Assembly: GCA_021779665.1 (NCBI GenBank)
Contig: JAJYAG010000008.1
Location: 1 to 64,000 of the forward strand
DNA from: Bacteroidota bacterium
GTDB taxonomy: Bacteria > Bacteroidota > Bacteroidia > Bacteroidales > JAAUTT01
Direction: 5' to 3'
Length of the DNA stretch: 64,000 bases
Below are positions 16,216-23,808 of the stretch, piece after piece. The notes beneath the pieces were generated by a model, which did not search any database, was not told where the DNA came from, and saw only the letters and a program-made list of their open reading frames with translations. Each line of letters opens with the position of its first letter. Positions within the stretch are counted from its first letter, which is position 1. The position numbers and the translations under genes are program-made.

Positions 16216-17337
16216 ATGAGTTACCTAACGTTGAAACGCATTGCTGTTGAAACAGGAAAATACGCGTTATTACTTTCGTTATCGGGCTTATTTAGCTGTA
16301 AACAATGGTCTAATTCCAATGTTGTTACCGAGGCGCAATCGACCAGTTCTGTAAAACAAACCCGCTTCTTTTCTGAATCCAGTTTCTGGAATCAGCCCTT
16401 GCCTTTCAATCCTGAGATTGATGACCAAAGTAGTCACTTTGTTGAATTGATGAAAAAAGAGCCAACAGGCCCTTTCTTTAAAATTAACCTTAAAAACTGG
16501 ACAATTCCAGTTTACGATGTTAACGATTCTACGCCCCGTTATAAGGTGAAACTTCATTATTTATCAAAAGAGGAACAGGTAAAGTGGAATACAACCCGGG
16601 AAACTTACGGGCATGGAAAGGAGTTTGATGCCCATCCTGTGCCAATTCCCAGGGAAGCTCAGGCTGATCCTCAGGAAGATGCACACTGCGCAATGGTCGA
16701 TTGGGAAAGGCGTATTGCCTGGGATATGTGGGGGCTTCGTAAAAATTCAGACGGTAGCTGGACCTCAAAAACTGGTATGGAATATAGCCTCAATGGGAGT
16801 GGCGTTTTCGATCCGGGGGATTTTGGTATGTTAGATGGTGAAAGTGTTCATTATTATGGTCCCAGCAGGGCAGCAGGAGTTCCTGCTATTGCTGGTTTGA
16901 TCATGTACGACGAAGTAATCAAAGGTGAAATTAATCATAAACTTGCATGTGCAACCAGGGTTAATGCGTATAAGGAATTTGTTTTTCCTGCTATATGGAC
17001 CGATGGGTTTATTGAGGGTGGAATTCCTGAAGGTTCCGTTATACAGCTTGATCCCAACCTTGATCTTTCAAAGTTCGATCTTTATCCTGGTGAACTTGTA
17101 ATTGCTCGTGCCATGCAAAAGTATGGATTGGTGGTCGTTGATATTGCCGGAGCTAATACTTTATATGGAGAAGGGTTGTGGGGCCATCCCGGTAAAACAT
17201 GGGATGGACTGGTGAGGGAAATAGACGGGGGGATTAGTTCAATACCGATTGTCCATTATCGTGTGCTGAAAATAATAAATAGGACTCACAAGGGTGACAG
17301 TTATACAAAGTTATTAAACGATGCTGGGAAATGGTAA
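16216..17337 (+). CDS. Unrecognised secreted lipoprotein in PUL 1
   Basis: A 373-residue protein with a lipoprotein signal (SLSGLFSCKQ). The mature domain begins FFSESSFWNQPLPFNPEIDD and contains HPVPIPREAQ, EDAHCAMVDW, RIAWDMWG, SGVFDPGDFGMLDGESVHYY and a Gly-rich C-terminal block ending GLWGHPGKTWDGL. I have seen the FWNQP/AHxxxVD/WG pattern in secreted proteins of unknown function in other soil bacteria, but I cannot assign an activity. The conserved aromatic, Asp and His residues and its position between SusD and GH43 suggest a carbohydrate-active or carbohydrate-binding role. This is inference only. It probably shares a transcript with the GH43 gene, 67 bases downstream. Confidence 0.8.
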   Translation: MSYLTLKRIAVETGKYALLLSLSGLFSCKQWSNSNVVTEAQSTSSVKQTRFFSESSFWNQPLPFNPEIDDQSSHFVELMKKEPTGPFFKINLKNWTIPVYDVNDSTPRYKVKLHYLSKEEQVKWNTTRETYGHGKEFDAHPVPIPREAQADPQEDAHCAMVDWERRIAWDMWGLRKNSDGSWTSKTGMEYSLNGSGVFDPGDFGMLDGESVHYYGPSRAAGVPAIAGLIMYDEVIKGEINHKLACATRVNAYKEFVFPAIWTDGFIEGGIPEGSVIQLDPNLDLSKFDLYPGELVIARAMQKYGLVVVDIAGANTLYGEGLWGHPGKTWDGLVREIDGGISSIPIVHYRVLKIINRTHKGDSYTKLLNDAGKW

Positions 17338-17404
17338 TTGTAGGCATACAATAACGTTCAAAACGTTCCTAAAGATTTTTTCTTAAATATTTATGCTTTA
17401 TAAA

Positions 17405-18763
17405 ATGAAAATTCTGAAATTTTTCTTTTCGTTGAATGCAGCTTTCTTATCTATGGGGATTAACTCCGCCCAGAACCCTTTAATAACGAACATTTACACA
17501 GCTGATCCTGCTGCGCATCAGTTCAGCGATGGCAAGCTGTACCTTTATGCCGATTATGATCCGCGGGGTGAAAACAGCGGCTGGCTAAACATGTTTAAGT
17601 ATCATGTTTATTCGACATCCGACCTGAAAGTGTGGACGGATCATGGTTCGCTCTTCGATTGCAAAGATATTACCTGGAATGATGGAGCAGCCTGGGATGG
17701 CGATTGTGTGGAAGCCAAAGGAAAATATTATTACTACTTCCCGATGGTGGATAAAATAGGTGTTATGGTTGCCGATAGCCCAATAGGCCCGTTCACGGAT
17801 GTTCTTGGAAAACCGCTCATAACCCGCCAAACACCCGGTGTACTCAATAAGGCGAGCGGCTGGCTTACTTCTCCCTGCATTTTGTTCTATAAGGATACAG
17901 CCTACATGTATATGGGACAGAATGAAGAGTTTTATGTCATCAAACTGAAGAAGAACATGCTCGAGACAGATGGCCCGGCAATTACATTAAAGAAACCCAA
18001 ACACTTTCATGAAGCAGCCTGGGTGAACTATGCTCACGGAAAATTTCATGCTACATATGGCGGCAACGATGGAACCGGAAAAGACAAACTAGGATATGCG
18101 GTTGCTGACAATCCGTATGGCCCTTTTGAGTTTCAGTATTTTATCCAGAACGAACAGGCTGCTACAGTACAGAATTGCATCACAGAGTTTAACGGTCAGC
18201 CTATTTTGTTCTACCATCAGAATGGCCCCGATGATTATCACAGGCAAATATGTGCCGAAAAGTTCAGCTATACTGCTGATGGCAAAATACCATACATCTC
18301 CCGCACTGCTGAAGGTCTTGGTAAAACAGAGCTGTGCCTGGAAGCCTGCGGCAAGCACGAAGCCGAAGATTATCAGAAAACCTCATGGGGCATCGAAACC
18401 ATTTTCGAGCCGGCAGGTGAAGGCAACCATGTGGTAAATGTATTGGGCGATAATACATGGATTTTGTTCGGGAAAGTTGGTTTTGGCAAAGGGGTAAAAA
18501 CCTTTGAAACTATGCTATCCTCGCCACGCAAGGTTAACGAGGGGGCTATTGAAATACGCATTGATAACCCCAAAGGCCAGCTGATTGGTACCTGTCCCAT
18601 CCCCAAAACTTCAGGCTGGTTCGAGTGGGGAAAAGCTATCTGTAATATAGACCAGAATATAAGCGGAGTTCACGATGTATATTTTGTATTCCGCGGCTAC
18701 ACAGAGAAAGGATTTCATTACAGGGTGAATTACATGATGGATTATTTCAGGTTTGGCAAATAA
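17405..18763 (+). CDS. Secreted GH43 family glycosidase with C-terminal CBM6-like domain
   Basis: A 452-residue exported protein. The five-bladed propeller (about 25-315) starts ITNIYTADPAAHQFSDGKLY, with Asp34 as the expected catalytic base. HFHEAAWVNYAHGKFHATY contains Glu203 as the expected general acid. The third GH43 carboxylate normally sits in an (I)DP motif before the second blade-3 strand; here the same place reads WLTSPCILF (Ser156), so that residue seems replaced. Residues about 325-452 (KHEAEDYQKTSWG onward, with ending MMDYFRFGK) form a CBM6-type beta-sandwich. GH43 enzymes remove arabinose, xylose or galactose from hemicellulose and pectin. I chose ATG 17405 over 17393 for a cleaner signal peptide. 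Confidence 0.85.
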   Translation: MKILKFFFSLNAAFLSMGINSAQNPLITNIYTADPAAHQFSDGKLYLYADYDPRGENSGWLNMFKYHVYSTSDLKVWTDHGSLFDCKDITWNDGAAWDGDCVEAKGKYYYYFPMVDKIGVMVADSPIGPFTDVLGKPLITRQTPGVLNKASGWLTSPCILFYKDTAYMYMGQNEEFYVIKLKKNMLETDGPAITLKKPKHFHEAAWVNYAHGKFHATYGGNDGTGKDKLGYAVADNPYGPFEFQYFIQNEQAATVQNCITEFNGQPILFYHQNGPDDYHRQICAEKFSYTADGKIPYISRTAEGLGKTELCLEACGKHEAEDYQKTSWGIETIFEPAGEGNHVVNVLGDNTWILFGKVGFGKGVKTFETMLSSPRKVNEGAIEIRIDNPKGQLIGTCPIPKTSGWFEWGKAICNIDQNISGVHDVYFVFRGYTEKGFHYRVNYMMDYFRFGK

Positions 18764-18777
18764 GTAATGTTGCTTTT

Positions 18778-18812
18778 GGAAAAACTGCTGTATATGCTGC
18801 AGCAGTTTTTCC
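18778..18812. terminator. Strong hairpin terminator after GH43
   Basis: GGAAAAACTGCTG (18778-18790) pairs perfectly with CAGCAGTTTTTCC (18800-18812) around a 9-base loop, 15 bases after the GH43 stop. The A-run/T-run in the stem lets it work in both directions between the convergent GH43 and CPBP genes. Confidence 0.8.
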
Positions 18813-18931
18813 TGCGCCCCAAGGAAATGCCGCTTGTTTAAAGCTGAGCGCTTTTCGGCTACCTGCTGAACGGCGTGGTTCATCGGTTATATAAATTTTA
18901 TCAACTCCTTTAAAAATTGACTTGAAACTGA

Positions 18932-19879
18932 TTAATGAATATTCCAGATCTTTACAAATTCACTAAAACCAGGCAATAAGTCTACAAATGCATGTATGGC
19001 CATAACCAACCAAAGATTTCTTGTTCTGCTCCAAACAACGGCCAGGAAAAATCCTGCAACAGACAATACTATAATGCTATACCCAACAGACAAAAAGAGA
19101 GACGGGCTTGCTCCCAAGTTATCTAAAGTTCCACTTCCTCTTAAATAAAATCCGGGTGCATGTGCCAAACCAAAGACTAATCCACTTAAAAAGATGCCTC
19201 CCATCTCTGACTTTGTAACAGCAGCTATCCTGGATTGTAAAACAGCCCTGAAAAAGAACTCTTCCACCAATCCCACCTCAAAAAGCAGCCAGATAAAAAA
19301 GAGAGGTAACCCGATAACAAGCTGCTTACTTGTAAATATCCCTTCACGAATGGGTCTTGCTCCGTTTCCTAAAAAGTATTGGATAAGAAAAATGATTATG
19401 GCCATAGCAAACAGCAGTGCCAGGTTCTTCTTCGTAAAGAATTCCTGCGCTTTAACTCTTAAACCAAAGTCATCCATTTTAAAGCTATAGAAGTATTTAT
19501 ACACTAAAAATGGCACAACGAAAAAGAACAGCAATTTGTAGGTTATTGTAATTACTTCTTGTGTAATATTCTTCTCCAGAAAAAACTGAGAAAATGTTAG
19601 TTTAATCTGGTTAATTCCAAATGATAATACTACTGTAATATATATTATTAAGGATACAAGAACCAGCATTTCATGCTTCTGTACTGGTTTACTACACGAT
19701 AATGGTATCGCTTTTCTGGTAAAAATATGTGCAATAAACGTAAAAAGAACGCCAATGATGAGTGCGGATGCAATTGCCTCACCAAGAGGATAGTGTTCAA
19801 TAAAATGCATTAATAAAAGCACGGTAATATACAGGAGGCAGTACCCAATAAAATAAGGATTTCGGACTAAGGTTTTCAT
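18932..19879 (-). CDS. CPBP-family intramembrane metalloprotease (CAAX protease-like)
   Basis: A 315-residue polytopic inner-membrane protein with about eight hydrophobic segments. It carries the three CPBP/Abi motifs in order: VEEFFFRAVL (the EExxxR motif), FGLAHAPG (FxxxH) and a final HAFVDLLP (HxxxD/N). These residues bind metal in Rce1-like prenyl-protein proteases. Bacterial members serve in bacteriocin immunity, protein maturation or regulation. I chose the Met before KTLVRNPYF (19879). The longer frame reaches 19933. It is divergent from the transaldolase gene and shares the operator-bearing intergenic region. Role here unknown. Confidence 0.85.
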   Translation of the reverse strand: MKTLVRNPYFIGYCLLYITVLLLMHFIEHYPLGEAIASALIIGVLFTFIAHIFTRKAIPLSCSKPVQKHEMLVLVSLIIYITVVLSFGINQIKLTFSQFFLEKNITQEVITITYKLLFFFVVPFLVYKYFYSFKMDDFGLRVKAQEFFTKKNLALLFAMAIIIFLIQYFLGNGARPIREGIFTSKQLVIGLPLFFIWLLFEVGLVEEFFFRAVLQSRIAAVTKSEMGGIFLSGLVFGLAHAPGFYLRGSGTLDNLGASPSLFLSVGYSIIVLSVAGFFLAVVWSRTRNLWLVMAIHAFVDLLPGFSEFVKIWNIH

Positions 19880-19973
19880 GGTTAATACGTAATCTGGAAT
19901 AAAAAAAGCTCGTGATTTTATTAATAAAAACATTACGATACTTTAATTAATTAATACCCTATTTAAAGTATCA

Positions 19974-19983
19974 TTGTATACAA
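19974..19983. promoter_or_regulatory. TTGTATACAA operator, upstream copy
   Basis: TTGTATACAA is a perfect 10-base palindrome that fits the FadR-subfamily pattern TNGT-NN-ACNA. Its centre is 22 bases, about two helical turns, from a second TGTATACA at 19997-20004. The pair sits upstream of the transaldolase operon, which encodes a GntR/FCD regulator at 21123, so autoregulation of the operon is likely. Confidence 0.65.
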
Positions 19984-19996
19984 ATTAACATAAAAA

Positions 19997-20004
19997 TGTA
20001 TACA
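19997..20004. promoter_or_regulatory. TGTATACA operator, promoter-proximal copy
   Basis: This second copy of the palindrome lies 18-25 bases upstream of the -7 box at 20022, where a -33 element would be. Bound regulator would exclude RNA polymerase. Confidence 0.62.
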
Positions 20005-20021
20005 AAAATCAAAATCATTTA

Positions 20022-20029
20022 TATATTTG
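20022..20029 (+). promoter_or_regulatory. -7 promoter box of the transaldolase operon
   Basis: TATATTTG matches TAnnTTTG exactly, 9 bases before ATG 20039. Its position rules out a TTG at 20027 as the translation start and favours ATG 20039 or 20051. Confidence 0.6.
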
Positions 20030-20038
20030 TCTCAGCAA

Positions 20039-21095
20039 ATGAGACGAACAATGCACGAAAATTATTTCAAAAGAGTTTATGAACTCACCGGAACAAAGTT
20101 CTGGATCAACAACGTTACTTGTGAGGAAGCCAAACTTGCCATCGCCGCTGGAGCTATGGGATGTACACAGAACCCTTCCTACACTTATAAAATGCTTACG
20201 CACCCCACTGAGGCGGAGCATGCCGGAAAATTGCTGAAGGAAGCATTAAAGGAATCTAATGATACAAATGAGATAGAATGCATTCTTCAGGCAAAACTTA
20301 TAAAAGAAGTTTCTGAAATTTTTATGCCTTTATGGAAAAGCAGCTATGGTCGGCATGGATATGTAAGTATCCAGGGCGATCCGATACATGAGGAAGATGC
20401 CCGGGTGATAATTAATGAAGGCCGCCGGAACAGGGAATTAAATCCTAATATTATGATTAAAATACCTGCCACCAAAGCAGGTCTTGAAGCTATGTCTGTT
20501 TTGATCGAAGAAGGTACTCCGATCAATGCTACCGAAGTGATGGGGATCAGCCAGGCGCTGGAAATCTGCCGCATGTACCGCCAGATTTCATTGAAAACAG
20601 GTAAGTTTCCCGCAATCTATTATTCGCTTATCACGGGTATTTTCGATGAATATCTCCAAAACTGGGTTCGCGAAAAAAAATATACAAATAAGTAACGATA
20701 TTGTATACACTGCAGGTTTTATTATTGCGCAGAAAGTATACAGAATTACAAAAGCCCTTTATCCTGAAGTTGGATTTATAGGTGGCGGAGTAAGAGGCCT
20801 GCATCACTTTACCGAAATGGTCGGGGCCGATGTTTGCATTACCATGAACTGGCAGGGACAAGCCGAAGAATTGATTAAAAATAATTACCCGGTTGTTCCG
20901 CGCTTCTTTAATAATATTCCTGAGAATTATCTCGACCAGCTGCTTACAAAAGTACCGGAGTTCAAAAGGGCTTATTTTGAGGATGGACTTACCATTGATG
21001 AATACGAGCATTATGGCCCGGTGGATTATTTCCGGCAGATGTTTATATCGGCCTGGGAAAATGCGCTGGCTGTTATCGACAAGGAAAAATCGTAA
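20039..21095 (+). pseudogene. Transaldolase, interrupted by a +1 frameshift in an A8 run
   Basis: Transaldolase moves a three-carbon unit between sugar phosphates through a Schiff-base lysine. The first part (to about residue 212) has TKFWINNVTCEEAKLAIAAG, TQNPSYTYKML and the active-site strand NPNIMIKIPATKAGLEAM with the catalytic Lys. After REKK the frame runs into a stop at 20693-20695. The remaining domain (SNDIVYTAGFIIAQKVYRI to AWENALAVIDKEKS) continues in the next frame to 21095. Removing one A from the run at 20673-20680 restores a single protein of 351 residues, the usual length. So either the run is over-called, the gene is newly broken, or it is rescued by slippage. Alternative start: ATG 20051. 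The regulator gene follows 27 bases downstream. Confidence 0.85.
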
Positions 21096-21122
21096 GTTAG
21101 GTGAAATTTTAAAGAAGTAAAC

Positions 21123-21800
21123 ATGAAAGCTGTAAAGAGTAAAAATTCGGTTCAGGACGCGTACGACCAGATCCTTGGCAACATCATTCATCTTAATCTG
21201 AAACCTGGAGAAGTTGTTACCGAAAATTCGCTGGCCGAGAAGTTTAATCTGGGTCGCACTCCTGTGCGCGAGGCGCTAAAGCGTCTCGAGGTGGAAGGCC
21301 TGATCGTTACCGAAGGACGTACCAAAAAAGTCTATTACCTGTCGGCTAAGGATATTGAAGATATTTTCAATCTGAAGATCATCATGGAGAGCCAGGTAGC
21401 ATCCTGGGCTGCTAAAAAAGCCTCCGACGATCAGCTCAACAAGCTTGCAAACGTGATGCTGGGCATGAAAGCACTTGGCGAAGATAAAATCCAGGAAACC
21501 GACCATGAGGCTTACCTTTCGAAATGGCTTGACCTGGATAACCAGTTCCATGAGTTGCTTTTCGAAATGGCCGACAATCAGAAAATTCTACCTATTATAA
21601 AAAACCTGAACATACAGTGGCATCGCCTGAAAGTCGGGATTTCGGCGATAGAAGGTCGTATTGGAAAGGCCATTCAGGAACATTGCAAAATCGGGAATGC
21701 AATACTGGAAAGGAACGAGGCGGCAGCTTCATCCGAAATGACCACCCACCTGGAAAGTCTGAAGGTGATGATTTTAAGAATAATGCAAATGTTTGGGTGA
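21123..21800 (+). CDS. GntR-family regulator, FCD (FadR-type) subfamily
   Basis: A 225-residue regulator. The winged helix spans about 8-70 with LKPGEVVTENSLAEKFNLGR, TPVREALKRLEVEGLI and the wing. The FCD domain spans about 80-220 with LDNQFHELLFEMADNQKILP and ending in a helix with EMTTHLESLKVM. It is encoded between transaldolase and transketolase, so it probably senses a sugar or sugar phosphate from the second PUL. The TGTATACA palindromes at 19974-20004 upstream of the operon are its likely binding sites. A third TGTATACA lies inside the transaldolase gene at 20702-20709. Confidence 0.9.
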   Translation: MKAVKSKNSVQDAYDQILGNIIHLNLKPGEVVTENSLAEKFNLGRTPVREALKRLEVEGLIVTEGRTKKVYYLSAKDIEDIFNLKIIMESQVASWAAKKASDDQLNKLANVMLGMKALGEDKIQETDHEAYLSKWLDLDNQFHELLFEMADNQKILPIIKNLNIQWHRLKVGISAIEGRIGKAIQEHCKIGNAILERNEAAASSEMTTHLESLKVMILRIMQMFG

Positions 21801-21830
21801 TTGAACTATATGTTTTAAGAACGCAAAATT

Positions 21831-22739
21831 ATGACACTGGAAAAAGAAGAAATTAAAAAACTGGAAGAATACGCTTATCAGATCCGGAGGCTTTCGGTGG
21901 AGATGATAGCATTTAGTCAGTGGGGACACATTGGAGGCGCGTTTTCGATAGCCGAAATAATGGCAGCGCTATACTTCCGCGAGATGAAACTGGATCCCCG
22001 TCAGCCTAAAATGGAATCGCGCGACAGGCTGATCCTGTCCAAAGCTCATGCCTCTCCGGCATTATATGCCTGCCTCGAGCTTGCCGGATTTTTACCCAAA
22101 AATTCCATTTACAAATATTGTGAACTCGGCGGCCTGGAAGGACATACACATGTGGGGAGCGCTCCCGGCATTGAAGCCTCGGGCGGACCGCTCGGCATGG
22201 GATTGTCGGTGGCTGTTGGAATGGCTTTAGGCATGCGGATGAAAGAGAATCCCCGCTCGCGGGTGTATTGCATCATGGGCGATGGTGAAATAAACGAGGG
22301 TAATATCTGGGAGGCAGCTATGTCGGCCGCTCATTACCACCTCGACAATGTAATTGCCATTGTTGACTATAACAAAGCTATGGCAAAAGGCTTTGTGTGG
22401 GACCAGATGAATATCGAACCCGTAGCTGACAAATGGGCGGCTTTTGGATGGAATGTGATCGAAATTGACGGTCACGACATGGAACAGGTTGTAAATGCAC
22501 TTCACGAAGCCCGCTGGATAAAAGCAAACGGAAAACCCACTGCCATCATAGCGCACACAGTGAAAGGCAAAGGGATTGAAACCGCAGAATTTAATTACAA
22601 ATGGCATACCCATGCCCCCGATGCCGAAACGGCCGATAAGTTCCTGCGCGAACTCTCGCGTACCTACGGAAGACCCGAACAGGGATACAGTAAACTCAAC
22701 CTTAAAAATACTAAAGATACATTCTATGGCGGCGAATAG
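21831..22739 (+). CDS. Transketolase, N-terminal subunit (thiamine-diphosphate binding)
   Basis: A 302-residue subunit of a split transketolase, which moves two-carbon units between ketose and aldose phosphates. Visible motifs are QWGHIGGAFSIAEIMAALYF, LSKAHASPALYACLELAGF and the thiamine-diphosphate motif, which runs from MGDGEINEGNIWEAA to VDYNKA (about residues 150-182). The Pyr domain is absent here and supplied by the next gene, which overlaps it by 14 bases. Single-chain transketolases have about 660 residues. Together with transaldolase it forms the non-oxidative pentose phosphate arm, suggesting a pentose-rich substrate. Confidence 0.93.
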   Translation: MTLEKEEIKKLEEYAYQIRRLSVEMIAFSQWGHIGGAFSIAEIMAALYFREMKLDPRQPKMESRDRLILSKAHASPALYACLELAGFLPKNSIYKYCELGGLEGHTHVGSAPGIEASGGPLGMGLSVAVGMALGMRMKENPRSRVYCIMGDGEINEGNIWEAAMSAAHYHLDNVIAIVDYNKAMAKGFVWDQMNIEPVADKWAAFGWNVIEIDGHDMEQVVNALHEARWIKANGKPTAIIAHTVKGKGIETAEFNYKWHTHAPDAETADKFLRELSRTYGRPEQGYSKLNLKNTKDTFYGGE

Positions 22740-23676
22740 TGTTGAAAAAGACATGCGCGATGCCTTCGGCGCAACTCTCGTTGAGCTCGGGCATAAACAC
22801 AAAAACCTGATTTTTCTCGATGCCGATTTACATACATCAACCAAAGCATCGTATTTCAAAAAGGCTTTTCCCGACAGGTTTATACAGGTGGGAATAGCTG
22901 AACAGAACCTTTTTGGGATCTCAGCCGGTCTGGCTTCTGAAGGATTTATACCAATGCCTTCGACCTTTGCGGTATTTGCATCGCGCAGGGCATTAGATCA
23001 GATTGCCATATCCATTTGTTTCCCTAAGCTGAATGTAATCATCCCCGGATCGTACGTTGGTATACCCACAAGCCGGGCTGGCGGATCCCACAATTCCATT
23101 GAAGATATTGCCATTATGCGGGCCATGCCAAATATGAAAGTTGCCGATCCTCTTTGCAACAACGATCTCAGCGCCATTATGCGCACTGCCCTCGAAACCG
23201 GGGGGCCTGTATATTTCCGCATAACACGTTACGATGTACCCGAGTTTTTCAGCGACAGCCACTCTTTTGAGTGGGGCAAAGGCATTACCATGCGCGAAGG
23301 CTCTGATATTACACTTTTTGGTACCGGCGTTATGACCTGGAAAGCCATGCAGACTGCAGAAGCTCTTGAAAAGAAAGGCATCTCCGCCGAAGTAATCCAC
23401 CTCGCATCCATCAAGCCTATTGACAGGGAGCTCATTCTTAAAAGCGTTTCAAAAACCGGATGCGCTGTAACGGTAGAAAATGCGTCCACCTCAGGAGGAT
23501 TTGGCGATGCCGTGCTTGAAGTGATCTCCGAAAACCATCCGGTGCGGGTGAGCAAAATCGGGGTAGTCGACTCGTTTATCGAAAGCGGTGGTATCGAGGA
23601 GTTGTTCTCTCATTACAAAATGCAGCCGGAGCACATCCTTGCAGCTGCAACCAGAATGATTCAGCTTACAACTTAA
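22726..23676 (+). CDS. Transketolase, C-terminal subunit
   Basis: The 316-residue partner subunit carries the pyrimidine-binding domain. LIFLDADLHTSTKASYFKKA and QVGIAEQNLFGISAGLASEG contain the catalytic Glu of GIAEQN. IPTSRAGGSHNSIEDIAIMR and the C-terminal transketolase domain, with TVENASTSGGFGDAV, follow. ATG 22726 (MAANSVEKDM) lies inside the end of the N-subunit gene, giving a 14-base overlap and translational coupling. ATG 22753 is an alternative. It is the last gene before PUL 2. Confidence 0.93.
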   Translation: MAANSVEKDMRDAFGATLVELGHKHKNLIFLDADLHTSTKASYFKKAFPDRFIQVGIAEQNLFGISAGLASEGFIPMPSTFAVFASRRALDQIAISICFPKLNVIIPGSYVGIPTSRAGGSHNSIEDIAIMRAMPNMKVADPLCNNDLSAIMRTALETGGPVYFRITRYDVPEFFSDSHSFEWGKGITMREGSDITLFGTGVMTWKAMQTAEALEKKGISAEVIHLASIKPIDRELILKSVSKTGCAVTVENASTSGGFGDAVLEVISENHPVRVSKIGVVDSFIESGGIEELFSHYKMQPEHILAAATRMIQLTT

Positions 23677-23712
23677 AAATTAAAAGAATGGAAATATACA
23701 GCCCATAAAAAA

Positions 23713-23737
23713 GGGAGCGCCTCGTGTGGCAACTCCC
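23713..23737 (+). terminator. Hairpin between the transketolase operon and PUL 2
   Basis: GGGAG (23713-23717) and CTCCC (23733-23737) close a hairpin with an inner GCC/GGC pairing. It lies 37 bases after the transketolase stop and follows an A-rich run. With no T-run after it, it could be a weak terminator or an attenuator ahead of SusC. Confidence 0.4.
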
Positions 23738-23808
23738 CAAATAGCAAAAACTTTCAATCAGATATTCCTGGACCGAATATCCAATTTACTAACTTAATTT
23801 ACAAATTT

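Noticed and set aside
20631-21191. 186-residue minus-strand open frame over the transaldolase frameshift
   Set aside because: The plus-strand frames encode transaldolase and the regulator start, so the antisense frame is incidental.
22227-22859. 210-residue minus-strand open frame across the transketolase junction
   Set aside because: Antisense to both transketolase subunits, with composition typical of a complement-strand shadow.
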